Assembly: GCF_900187605.1 (NCBI RefSeq)
Contig: NZ_FYEA01000003.1
Span: forward strand, 186,001 to 250,000
DNA length: 64,000 nt
Direction of reading: 5' to 3'
Source of the DNA: Pseudomonas sp. Irchel 3H7
GTDB taxonomy: Bacteria; Pseudomonadota; Gammaproteobacteria; Pseudomonadales; Pseudomonadaceae
The notes beneath the pieces are model-generated. The model saw only the letters and a program-made list of their open reading frames with translations, was not told where the DNA came from and did no database searches. Shown here piece by piece: positions 53,039-61,368 of the stretch. The position numbers were made by a program, and so were the translations under genes. Positions within the stretch are counted from its first letter, which is position 1; every line of letters starts with the position of its first letter.

Positions 53039-53887
53039 TCAAAAGGAAACGCCGCCCTTGCCCACCAGCTTCTCCAGCGCCCAGATCAGGACGAAGTCGA
53101 TCAGCACGATCAGCACGGCAAACGAGAACACGGTAGGGTCGAGCGATGACACGGTGCGGCTGTACATCCAGATCGGCACGGTCATGACGTCGATGGTGTA
53201 GAGGAAATAGGTCACGGTGAACTCGTTGAACGAGACGATGAACGCCAGCAGCATGCCCGCCAGAATCCCCGACTTCATCAACGGCACCACCACATCGACA
53301 ATCGCGCGCAATGGCGAGGCGCCGAGCATCCGCGCCGCTTCCTCGACTTCGTTGCCGATGGAAAGCATCGCCGCCGTGCAGTTTTTCACCACAAATGGCA
53401 AGGCCAGAATCACGTGGGCGATCACCAATCGCGAGGTGGTCATGTGGAACGGCAGGCTGTCGAACACCAGCAGCAATGCCAGACCCAACACCACCATCGG
53501 AAACACCAGCGGCAGCGACATCAGTTGCAGCGCCACGGCTTTGCCACGGAACTCGCAACGGGTCAGCGCGTAAGCCGCGGGCACGGCGATCAGCGTGGCG
53601 AAGATCATCGTCAGGCACGACACCAGCAGACTGGTGGCCATCGCCTGACCGAGGCTCAGCACATCGCTGGCGTCCGGCGAAACGAAGGTGTGCCAGGCCG
53701 CTTTGTACCATTGCAGGCTGTAGCTGCTCGGCGGGAAGTCGAGGTTCGACGCACCGCTGAACGACATGACGATCATGGTCAGGATCGGCAACACCGCCAG
53801 CAGCAGAATGAAGCCGGAGAGGATGCCGGCGAACTTGCCGGTTTCGCCGGGCAGCAGCGCCATGCGCTTCTTGGTCAGGGCACTCAT
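53039..53887 (-). CDS. ABC transporter permease (PotC-like)
   Basis: The 282-residue inner-membrane protein has six predicted helices and the ATPase-contacting EAA loop (EVEEAARMLGASPLRAIVDVVVP). It belongs to the binding-protein-dependent permease family, closest in type to PotC. It overlaps the upstream permease by 4 nt (ATGA) and precedes the ATPase gene, forming the second half of the membrane channel. Confidence 0.9.
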   Translation of the reverse strand: MSALTKKRMALLPGETGKFAGILSGFILLLAVLPILTMIVMSFSGASNLDFPPSSYSLQWYKAAWHTFVSPDASDVLSLGQAMATSLLVSCLTMIFATLIAVPAAYALTRCEFRGKAVALQLMSLPLVFPMVVLGLALLLVFDSLPFHMTTSRLVIAHVILALPFVVKNCTAAMLSIGNEVEEAARMLGASPLRAIVDVVVPLMKSGILAGMLLAFIVSFNEFTVTYFLYTIDVMTVPIWMYSRTVSSLDPTVFSFAVLIVLIDFVLIWALEKLVGKGGVSF

Positions 53888-54792
53888 TGCGAAGCCTCCA
53901 GCAGACGCCGACGACGGCCAGTGATGTATTCGGACAAGGTCATGATCGCCAGCGTGGTGACAATCAGTACGACACCGGCAGCGGACGCGGCAGGCCAGTT
54001 CATCAGCGGCGCGATCTGGTCATGCACCATCACCGCCAGCATCGGCACGCGACGACCGCCGAGCAGCAACGGCACGACGAAGCTGCTGGCGTTGTAAGCG
54101 AACACCAGCGTTGCGCCAGTGATGATCCCGGGCAAACTCATCGGTAACACCACTTGGCGGAACACCTGAAAACGGCTGGCGCCGAGGGTCGCGGCGGCTT
54201 CCTCATAAGTGCGGGCGACGCCGCGCATGGCACTGGCGATCGGCAGCACGGCGAGCGGAAACGCGGTTTGCACCAGCCCCATCAATACGCCGTTCTGGTT
54301 GTACAGCAACATGATCGGCCGCTTGATCAGGCCGAGCCCCATCAGCGCCTGATTGAGCATGCCGGCCGGGCCGAGAATCACCAGCCAGCCATAGCTTTGC
54401 AGCAGCAGATTGACCAGCAACGGCAGCAGTACCGCCGCGAGGAAAATCCGTCGCAGAAACGGCGAGGTCAGCCGCGACATGGTGTACGCCACCGGGATCG
54501 CCAGCAGCACGGCAATCACCGCGCTGATCAACGCCAGACGCAAGGTCAGCAACAAGGATTTCAGGTAGTACGGTTCGAGCAACTGGGCGTAACTGGCCAG
54601 GCTGAAACCGCTCCACTCCGCGCCTTTGGTGCCGACGCTCATGCGCAGCACCAGCAGGCTGGCGGCGATCAGCACGCCGAGAAACAGCATCGACGGCGTG
54701 AGGAAAAGCCACGCCCGCGCAGTCGGTGAAACAGCGCGCGTCGGGCGCACGTCAGCGGCGCCGACCGCTTGGGTCAGGGATTGATGTTCCAT
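53884..54792 (-). CDS. ABC transporter permease (PotB-like)
   Basis: The 302-residue protein starts at ATG 54792; a longer reading to 54846 enters the leader. It has six helices (starting AWLFLTPSMLFLGVLIAASL) and an EAA loop TYEEAAATLGASRFQVFRQV. It pairs with the PotC-like permease to form the channel. A REP pair lies in the 190-bp gap between it and the binding-protein gene, possibly protecting the upstream message. Confidence 0.9.
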   Translation of the reverse strand: MEHQSLTQAVGAADVRPTRAVSPTARAWLFLTPSMLFLGVLIAASLLVLRMSVGTKGAEWSGFSLASYAQLLEPYYLKSLLLTLRLALISAVIAVLLAIPVAYTMSRLTSPFLRRIFLAAVLLPLLVNLLLQSYGWLVILGPAGMLNQALMGLGLIKRPIMLLYNQNGVLMGLVQTAFPLAVLPIASAMRGVARTYEEAAATLGASRFQVFRQVVLPMSLPGIITGATLVFAYNASSFVVPLLLGGRRVPMLAVMVHDQIAPLMNWPAASAAGVVLIVTTLAIMTLSEYITGRRRRLLEASQ

Positions 54793-54857
54793 AGCAATGA
54801 TCTCGTCAATGGAAAAACAACTGACGAACACAACTCTCCAAACCACCCCCGCCCCCT

Positions 54858-54947
54858 TGTAGGAGTGAGCCTGCTCGCGATAGCGGCGTGTCAGCCACCT
54901 AATAGGTTGACTGGTATGACGCTATCGCGAGCAGGCTCACTCCTACA
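54858..54947. repeat. REP inverted pair (GTAGGAGTGAGCCTGCTCGC type) inside the ABC operon
   Basis: Arms TGTAGGAGTGAGCCTGCTCG and the reverse complement flank a ~35-bp spacer. It lies between the binding-protein and permease genes, where such hairpins often stabilise the upstream mRNA. Confidence 0.88.
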
Positions 54948-54982
54948 GGGGATTTGTGGTGCTCTGAAGGTTGGTGTTCGGC

Positions 54983-56086
54983 TCAGGAAGAAAAAATTTC
55001 CGTATAGCGACGAATCCATTGGTCATGCACGGTGGCCAGGAAGGCGTTGTCGTGCATGATCGCCTTCTCGGCAATCTGCTCCGGCGTGAGGATGAACGGG
55101 CTCTTGCGCGCTTCGGCGGAGATGATCGCCTTGGCGTTGACCGGGCCGTTGAAGATGTCTTCGGCCATCTTGCCCTGCACCAGCGGGTCGAGGGAGTGAT
55201 CGATAAACGCGTAAGCCAGATCGGTGTCGCCCGGACGATTCTTCGGCATCACCGAAAGCATCAGGTCGGTGTAAAAACCTTCCTTCATGCCGAAGGTAGC
55301 ACCGAGGCCGTAGTTCGGATCGCGGATCTGCTTGGGGAAAAATGCCGGCGCATAGAGGCCGCCCATGTCCAGCGATCCGGTGCGGAACAGTTCGGCGATC
55401 TGGTTCGGGTTTTCACCCAAAGTCACCACGCGATCCTTGAGTTCGGCGAGCTTCTTGAAACCTGGTTCGATGTTGTGTTCGTCACCGCCGGCCAGTTTCG
55501 CGGCGATGATGATCAGGTCCATCGCTTCGGTCCAGTTTGGCGGCGGCAGGAAAATGTTCGGCGCCAGATCGGCATCCCACAACGCGGCGTAACTGCTTGG
55601 CGCGTCTTTTTGTGTGCGGGTGCTGTAGACCAGACTGTTGCACCACAAGAGATAACCGATGCCGTGGCCATTGGCGCCGGTGCGGTATTGTTCCGGGACG
55701 TCGACCAGGTTGGGAATGCGGTTTAAATCAGGTTTTTCCAGCAGCCCGGCGGCGGCCAGACCCTCGGCACCGACACCGGCCAGGGTGATGATGTCGTACT
55801 GCGGACGGTCACCGCCGGCCTTGAGTTTGGCGACCATTTCCGAGGTGCTGCCGGTGCGGTCGGCGATGACCTTGGCACCGGTCTTGGCTTCGAACGTCGC
55901 GGCGATGTTACGCAGTGCGGCGAGGCCGGTGTCATCCGACCAGGTCAGCAAACGCAGGGTCTTGCCGGCAAAACGCGTGTCGCTGGCGCTCGCCCGGATG
56001 AAGGGCATGCTCAGGGCGGCCGCCGCCACCGAGGCGACGCCGACGGTTTTAATGAATTGACGCCTGTTCAGATCGTGCTCGCCCAT
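54983..56086 (-). CDS. ABC transporter substrate-binding protein (PotD-like, Tat signal)
   Basis: The 367-residue periplasmic protein starts at ATG 56086 with GGGAG 6 nt upstream. The N-terminus NRRQFIKTVGVASVAAAALS has a twin-arginine signal (cleavage near ASA-SD), implying folding before export. The mature part is a type II periplasmic binding fold of the PotD/spermidine class (LRLLTWSDDTGLAALRNIAA, YDIITLAGVGAEGLAAAGLL, YAFIDHSLDPLVQGKMAED). The ligand is probably a cationic amine or guanidino compound, given the neighbouring decarboxylase and aldehyde dehydrogenase (inference). Confidence 0.88.
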   Translation of the reverse strand: MGEHDLNRRQFIKTVGVASVAAAALSMPFIRASASDTRFAGKTLRLLTWSDDTGLAALRNIAATFEAKTGAKVIADRTGSTSEMVAKLKAGGDRPQYDIITLAGVGAEGLAAAGLLEKPDLNRIPNLVDVPEQYRTGANGHGIGYLLWCNSLVYSTRTQKDAPSSYAALWDADLAPNIFLPPPNWTEAMDLIIIAAKLAGGDEHNIEPGFKKLAELKDRVVTLGENPNQIAELFRTGSLDMGGLYAPAFFPKQIRDPNYGLGATFGMKEGFYTDLMLSVMPKNRPGDTDLAYAFIDHSLDPLVQGKMAEDIFNGPVNAKAIISAEARKSPFILTPEQIAEKAIMHDNAFLATVHDQWIRRYTEIFSS

Positions 56087-56260
56087 GACGGACTCCCTTT
56101 GTTCTTTTAAGTATGAGGTTGGTCGCAACCGTTGCATCCGCGCGGCCGGATCCGCGCCAAGCCCCGTTTTACAAGGGCTTTAGCGCTGCCGACGGGTTCA
56201 TCCTGAGGTCGTGCAAAACACCTGACTATCGATAAAAACTCATTGAAGCCATGACGCCGA

Positions 56261-56285
56261 CGCATGCCTCGTTGCGAGGCATGCG
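56261..56285. other. Perfect 11-bp stem-loop between dehydrogenase and binding-protein genes
   Basis: CGCATGCCTCG / CGAGGCATGCG with a TTG loop sits in the 217-bp gap. No T run follows in the transcribed (minus) direction, so it is more likely an mRNA stability or partial-attenuation hairpin than a terminator. Confidence 0.5.
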
Positions 56286-56303
56286 CTGACCTTTTTCGGG
56301 CGT

Positions 56304-57755
56304 TCAGAGCGCCCGGATCACGTGTTTGATTTCCTGAAAAGCGGCCAGGCCCCATGGCCCCAACTCGCGGCCGATACTGCTCTGCTTGTAACCACCCCAC
56401 GCCGTTTGCGGGAAGATCACTTGCGGTGCGTTGAGCCACACCAGCCCCGCCTGCAGGGCGTTGGCGACCCGCTCGGCGGTCTCGGCGTTTCGCGTCACCA
56501 CACTGGCGACCAGGCCGAATTGGCTGTCGTTGGCCAAGGCAATTGCCTCGGCTTCGCTGCTGAAACGGCGCACGCACAGCACCGGGCCAAAAATCTCTTC
56601 GCACCACAGCGCACTGTCGAGGGGCACGTCGGTGAACACGGTTGGCTGCAAAAAATAGCCGCGCGGCAAATCTGCCGGACGATTGCCGCCGCAAAGCAGT
56701 TTCGCGCCAGCACTGAGACCGCGGTCGATGTGACCAAGCACACGCTGGTATTGCGCCTGATTGACCAGTGCGCCCATCTCCACGTCCGGGTCGAACGGGT
56801 CGGCGACGCGAATTGCTTGCGCACGCTTGTGCAAACGTTCGAGGAATTCGTCTGCCAGCTCATCGGCGACCAACACGCGGCTGGTAGCCGAGCACATCTG
56901 TCCGGCATTGAAGAAACCGCCACCGCAAGCCAGCTCGACCGCCAGTTCCAGATCAGCATCTTCGAGCACCAGCAGCGAAGATTTGCCGCCCAGTTCCAGA
57001 CTCACGCCCTTCACCGTTTCAGCGGCGCGCTGCATCACCTGGACACCGACGGCGTTGCTACCGGTGAAGGAAATCTTGGCGATGCGCGGATCCGCCGACA
57101 GTGGTGCACCGACCGCCAGACCAGTACCGCAAACGACGTTGAACACGCCTGTGGGCAGGCCGGCTTCGGCGATGATCGCCGCCAGCTCCAGCTCTGGCAG
57201 CGGCGTGACTTCCGATGGCTTCAACACCACGCAGCACCCGGCGGCCAGCGCCGGGGCGAGCTTCCACGCGGTGGTGACCATCGGGAAATTCCACGGCACG
57301 ATCAGCCCGACCACACCGCACGGCTCGCGGCGCAGGCGTGCGCTGAAATCATCGCTGGGCAGCGGCACGTTGCTGTCCTGTCTGGCGTCGAGGCCTTCGG
57401 CGAGTTCGGCGTAGTACTCGAACGTGGCGATCACATCGTCGACGTCGATGGCCGCTTCGAACTGCGGTTTACCGTTGTTGCTCGACTGCAGGTTCATCAA
57501 GTGATCGCGACCGTTGCGCACGCCATTGGCGATGTTGCGCAGGATTGCGCCGCGCTCGGCACCGCTGGTTTGTGACCAATCCTTGAACGCGGCCGTGGCA
57601 GCGGCGACCGCTTGCTCGACCGCGTGCTCGTCACCGCCATTGACCGTGGTCAGCAACGCCTCGGTGGCCGGGTTGATCACGCGCAGATGTTCGCGGCCGG
57701 CCGACCATTGACCGTTGATGTAGAGGCCATCGAGAGTGGTTGGAAAACTGATCAT
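56304..57755 (-). CDS. Aldehyde dehydrogenase (betaine/aminoaldehyde type)
   Basis: The 483-residue NAD(P)-dependent enzyme starts at ATG 57755, overlapping the decarboxylase stop by 4 nt. It has the ALDH motifs IVPWNFPMVT, ISFTGSNAVG, the general-base segment LELGGKSSLLVLEDAD and the catalytic cysteine in FFNAGQMCSATSR, plus EEIFGPVLCV. It should oxidise the aldehyde produced by the upstream decarboxylase, e.g. 4-guanidinobutyraldehyde if that gene is AruI (inference). Similar to BetB/KauB-type enzymes, which are promiscuous for amino- and guanidino-aldehydes. Confidence 0.9.
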   Translation of the reverse strand: MISFPTTLDGLYINGQWSAGREHLRVINPATEALLTTVNGGDEHAVEQAVAAATAAFKDWSQTSGAERGAILRNIANGVRNGRDHLMNLQSSNNGKPQFEAAIDVDDVIATFEYYAELAEGLDARQDSNVPLPSDDFSARLRREPCGVVGLIVPWNFPMVTTAWKLAPALAAGCCVVLKPSEVTPLPELELAAIIAEAGLPTGVFNVVCGTGLAVGAPLSADPRIAKISFTGSNAVGVQVMQRAAETVKGVSLELGGKSSLLVLEDADLELAVELACGGGFFNAGQMCSATSRVLVADELADEFLERLHKRAQAIRVADPFDPDVEMGALVNQAQYQRVLGHIDRGLSAGAKLLCGGNRPADLPRGYFLQPTVFTDVPLDSALWCEEIFGPVLCVRRFSSEAEAIALANDSQFGLVASVVTRNAETAERVANALQAGLVWLNAPQVIFPQTAWGGYKQSSIGRELGPWGLAAFQEIKHVIRAL

Positions 57756-59389
57756 TGGGCCACCGCCTGCATCCACTGGTTCTGGTCGATTTCGATCACG
57801 GTCGGGCCTTGGCGATCGGTGGCGGCACGCAGCGCACTGCGCAGTTGTTCCACCGAGCTGATCGCTTCGGCAGCGCAACCGAGGGCCTTGGCCACACCGA
57901 TAAAGTCCGGGGTGTAGATATCGACGCCAACCGGTTCGATGGCGCGGTTGACCATGTATTTCTTGATCTCTTCGTAGCCCTGGTTATTCCACAACAGGAC
58001 AATCACCGGCGTGCGCGCTTCGACGGCGCTGGCCAGTTCCGGCAGGGTGAATTGCAAACCGCCATCGCCGATCAGGCACACCACCGGTGGCCGTGCACCT
58101 TTGTCGAGTTGGCCACCGAGCCATGCGCCAATCGCGGCCGGCAACGCATAGCCGAGGGTGCCGTAACCGGTCGACGAGTTGAACCAGCGGCGCGGACGCT
58201 CCGGATTGAACGTGAGGTTGCCGGTGTACACCGGTTGCGTGGAGTCGCCGACGAACACCGCGTCGGGCAATTCATGCAGCACGGTTTCGAGGAAGCGGGT
58301 TTGCGCCAGGGTCGGGGCATCCCAGGTTGCGGCGAGATCTTCACGCAGACGCGCGGCGCGCACCTGGCCCCAATCGTTGCGGCGCTCAGCCAGCGCTTTG
58401 TGCGACAAGGCGCTGAGCAGCGCCTGCGCGGCATTGCGTGAATCGGCAACCAATGCCACGTGTGGCGGATAGTGACGCACGGTCTGGTCGGCATCGATAT
58501 CAATGCGCAGCAGTTTGCCGGGAATCTCGAAACCACCGGCGAAGGTCACGTCGTAATCGGTTTCGGCCAGTTCGGTGCCGATCGCCAGCACCACATCGGC
58601 GTCGGCGACCAGCGCGCGGGTGGCGACCAGGCTTTGCGTCGAACCGATCAGCAGCGGATGCGTCGACGGCAACATGCCCTTGGCATTGATGGTCAGCGCC
58701 ACCGGTGCATCGAGCAGTTCGGCCAGTTCGGTGAGTTCGGCAGCGGCATCAATCGCACCGCCACCGGCGAGGATCAAGGGACGCTGAGCGCCGGCGAGCA
58801 ACTCGCTCATACGGCTCACGGCAGCGGGGGCAGCACCGGCGCGGTCGATGTTGACCGGAACGCTGGCGAGCAAGTCATCGGCTTCTTCTACCAGCACGTC
58901 CAGCGGGATTTCGATGTGCACCGGACGCGGACGGCCGGCCTGGAACAAGGCGAATGCGCGAGCGAGCACGCCCGGCAACTCCGACGCCGACATCAGCGTG
59001 TGGGAGAACGCTGCGACGCCAGCGACCAGTGCGCTCTGGTTCGGCAACTCATGCAGCTTGCCGCGCCCACCGCCCAACTGGTTGCGGCTCTGCACGCTGG
59101 AGATCACCAGCATCGGGATCGAATCGGCGTAAGCCTGGCCCATGGCGGTGGTGATGTTGGTCATGCCCGGGCCGGTGATGATGAAGCACACCCCCGGTTT
59201 ACCGCTGGTGCGCGCATAACCGTCGGCCATGAAACCGGCGCCCTGCTCATGCCGTGGGGTGACGTGGTTGATGCTCGAACGGGCCAGCCCGCGATACAAC
59301 TCCACGGTGTGCACGCCGGGAATGCCGAACACCTGCTCGACCCCGTAATCTTCGAGTAACTTGACCAGTACTTCGCCACACGTCGCCAT
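57752..59389 (-). CDS. aruI: ThDP-dependent 2-oxoacid decarboxylase (AruI-like)
   Basis: The 545-residue enzyme of the acetolactate synthase/benzoylformate decarboxylase superfamily begins MATCGEVLVKLLEDYGVEQV. The N-terminal PYR domain carries the catalytic Glu in TPRHEQGAGFMADGYARTSG. The central domain is Rossmann-like, and the C-terminal PP domain has the ThDP motif IGDGGLQFTLPELASAVEAR ending with NN (LLWNNQGYEEI). The pairing with an aldehyde dehydrogenase fits 5-guanidino-2-oxopentanoate decarboxylase (AruI) of the arginine transaminase route, but no AruH aminotransferase is adjacent. An acetolactate-synthase-like role is less likely because no small subunit is present. It leads the operon. 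Confidence 0.65.
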   Translation of the reverse strand: MATCGEVLVKLLEDYGVEQVFGIPGVHTVELYRGLARSSINHVTPRHEQGAGFMADGYARTSGKPGVCFIITGPGMTNITTAMGQAYADSIPMLVISSVQSRNQLGGGRGKLHELPNQSALVAGVAAFSHTLMSASELPGVLARAFALFQAGRPRPVHIEIPLDVLVEEADDLLASVPVNIDRAGAAPAAVSRMSELLAGAQRPLILAGGGAIDAAAELTELAELLDAPVALTINAKGMLPSTHPLLIGSTQSLVATRALVADADVVLAIGTELAETDYDVTFAGGFEIPGKLLRIDIDADQTVRHYPPHVALVADSRNAAQALLSALSHKALAERRNDWGQVRAARLREDLAATWDAPTLAQTRFLETVLHELPDAVFVGDSTQPVYTGNLTFNPERPRRWFNSSTGYGTLGYALPAAIGAWLGGQLDKGARPPVVCLIGDGGLQFTLPELASAVEARTPVIVLLWNNQGYEEIKKYMVNRAIEPVGVDIYTPDFIGVAKALGCAAEAISSVEQLRSALRAATDRQGPTVIEIDQNQWMQAVAQ

Positions 59390-59428
59390 GTCATTGCCCT
59401 TTTGTCAGCTAAAAACACAGGGCCTTTC

Positions 59429-59517
59429 TGTAGGAGTGAGCCTGCTCGCGATAGCGTCTTCACATTCAACACTGCGGTGACTGACTCACCGCTATCGCGA
59501 GCAGGCTCACTCCTACA
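59429..59517. repeat. REP inverted pair between aruI-like and LysR genes
   Basis: Arms TGTAGGAGTGAGCCTGCTCG and the reverse complement, same family as 54858-54947, flank a ~39-bp spacer in the divergent intergenic region. Confidence 0.88.
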
Positions 59518-59615
59518 GAGGGCCCTTCATGGGCTCATTGAACGGTCGGCAGGTAGCGGCAACAATCGATTAAAAGTCATACTAGCCATGTCCTCACGTC
59601 ATACCTTGGATCCAC

Positions 59616-60497
59616 ATGAAACGACTGCCCCCCCTGCCCGCCCTGCATACGTTTCTGATCACCGCGCAGTGCTGCAACTTCACCCGGGCCGCCGAGCAGT
59701 TGCACATTACCCAGGGCGCGGTGAGCCGGCAGATCGCCGGACTGGAAGATCATCTGGGGTATGAATTGTTCATCCGCCTGGCCCGAGGTCTGGAGCTGAC
59801 GGCTGAAGGAAGGGAATGGTTGCCGCGAGTGGAGAAGGTTTTCGGTCTGATCACTGAGGCCACCGAGCAGATCGGTCTCAAGCGCGAAACCCTGCAACTC
59901 AAGGCCCCCAGTTGTGTGATGCGCTGGCTGGTGCCACGCCTGCTGCAATGGCAAAAGGAACGCCCGGATGTGCCGGTCAAACTGACCACCACCCTGGCCC
60001 ATGGCGTGGACTTTCAGCGCGAGCAATTTGACGCGGCGGTGATCTATGGAACGCCGCCGGACAACTCCTCGACGGCCCTGCACCTGTTCGATGAGCAACT
60101 GACCCCGGTCTGTTCACCGGCACTGTTGAAAGGCCCGCCAGCGTTGTTCGAGCCGGCGGATCTGCAACAGCACTTGTTGCTGCATCCGACTTCCGACACT
60201 CAGGACTGGAAGGTCTGGCTGACAGCGGCCGAGTTGCAATTGAACAACGTGAACCTGGGCCAGCATTTCGAAACGCTGGATCAGGCGATGTCGATGGCGT
60301 CGCATGGCACGGGGGTGGCGATCGGGGATTGGTCGTTGATTGGTGATGACTTGCGCGCGGGACGGCTGGTGATGCCGTTTGCGTTGAAGGTGAAGACGGG
60401 GCTGGCGTATTACGTGGTGGTGCCTGCGGGAACCGAGCCTTCGCCGCAGTTGGAGGAATTGATGATCTGGCTGGTGGAGCAGGCGCATTTGCGGTGA
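59616..60497 (+). CDS. LysR-family regulator (GcvA-like)
   Basis: The 293-residue LysR-type protein has an N-terminal winged HTH (ALHTFLITAQCCNFTRAAEQ, LHITQGAVSRQIAGLEDHLG) and a C-terminal substrate-binding domain starting about residue 90 (LKAPSCVMRWLVPRLLQWQK). The HTH and domain sequence resemble the GcvA group. It diverges from the decarboxylase/ABC-transporter operon across a 226-bp gap and is its likely regulator. Confidence 0.92.
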   Translation: MKRLPPLPALHTFLITAQCCNFTRAAEQLHITQGAVSRQIAGLEDHLGYELFIRLARGLELTAEGREWLPRVEKVFGLITEATEQIGLKRETLQLKAPSCVMRWLVPRLLQWQKERPDVPVKLTTTLAHGVDFQREQFDAAVIYGTPPDNSSTALHLFDEQLTPVCSPALLKGPPALFEPADLQQHLLLHPTSDTQDWKVWLTAAELQLNNVNLGQHFETLDQAMSMASHGTGVAIGDWSLIGDDLRAGRLVMPFALKVKTGLAYYVVVPAGTEPSPQLEELMIWLVEQAHLR

Positions 60498-60505
60498 GGC
60501 TATTC

Positions 60506-60703
60506 CCCCTCACCCTAACCCTCCCGAAACGTCGGACCGCCCAGAGGGAGAGGGGACTGATTAGGGGATGCTCTAGAAGTACGCCGACGTGAAATTACTG
60601 CGTTGAATCCATAATCGACTCGATCACTCAGGTCGATGTACAACGCCAGACACCTCACCCCAGCCCTCTCCCTCGGGAGAGGGCTGGGGTGAGGGGCAAG
60701 GAT
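60506..60703. repeat. Intergenic 'CCCTCACCC' mosaic repeat, copy 5
   Basis: The left end CCCCTCACCCTAACCCTCCC and right end GGGAGAGGGCTGGGGTGAGG are inverted. The left arm contains the GAAACGTCGGACCGCCC insertion shared (inverted) with the copy at 51703. The middle holds TTGAATCCATAATCGACTCG, related to the other copies. Confidence 0.75.
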
Positions 60704-60707
60704 TCAC

Positions 60708-61322
60708 TCAGTACCCGACAGTAAACCGCTGACGCGAATGCTTCGGCGTTTCCACCTCGTCGATCAACGCAATCGCGTAATCAGCAAAAGTGATCCAGCT
60801 ACGCCCTTCAGCGCTCACCAGCAAGTGATCCTGGCCGACACGGAAACTCCCCGTGCGCTCACCTTCAACAAACTCCGCCGACGGCGACAGAAAGGTCCAG
60901 TGCAGATCTTTCTCCTGACGCAACGCCTCAAGAAACGCCGCACCGGCACTGGCTTCAGCTTTGTACTCCGCCGGGAAACCCGCACTGTCGATCACCCGAG
61001 TGTCGTCCGGCAGCAACAACGAACCAGCACCGCCGACCACCAGCAAGCGCTGCACGCCCGCCTGCTTCACTGGCCCGACAATCGCCGCCGCAGGGACGGT
61101 GGCGAAATGCGCGGCGGTGATCACCACATCGTGACCGGCCACCGCGTCTTGCAGCGCTGCGGAATCCCGCACATCGACATTCTTGCTGACCACACCGGCA
61201 CGGGCGCCGATCTTCGAGGTGTCGCGGGCGATAGCGGTCACGCTATGGCCACGACGCAGGGCTTCTTCCAGCAATTGGCTACCGGCGCGGCCGGTGGCAC
61301 CAATGATTGCGATCTTGCTCAT
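60708..61322 (-). CDS. NAD(P)-binding reductase-like protein (NmrA/YwnB type)
   Basis: The 204-residue Rossmann-fold protein begins MSKIAIIGATGRAGSQLLEE, with the glycine-rich nucleotide motif GATGRAGS. Further family segments are VDVRDSAALQDAVAGHDVVI, LLVVGGAGSLLL and WTFLSPSAEFVEGERTG. It belongs to the atypical short-chain dehydrogenase/NAD(P)H-binding group, without a visible Tyr-x-x-x-Lys catalytic pair. Start ATG has GGAG 7 nt upstream. The substrate is unknown. Confidence 0.88.
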   Translation of the reverse strand: MSKIAIIGATGRAGSQLLEEALRRGHSVTAIARDTSKIGARAGVVSKNVDVRDSAALQDAVAGHDVVITAAHFATVPAAAIVGPVKQAGVQRLLVVGGAGSLLLPDDTRVIDSAGFPAEYKAEASAGAAFLEALRQEKDLHWTFLSPSAEFVEGERTGSFRVGQDHLLVSAEGRSWITFADYAIALIDEVETPKHSRQRFTVGY

Positions 61323-61368
61323 GACATTCTCCAGTTAGCTTGAGAGTGCTGCGTTTTTCAGAATCGGC

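Noticed and set aside
51829..53136. 435-codon plus-strand frame over the ABC ATPase gene
   Set aside because: Starts in the intergenic repeat and runs antisense to a clear PotA-like ATPase; composition is Arg/His/Gln-rich low-complexity.
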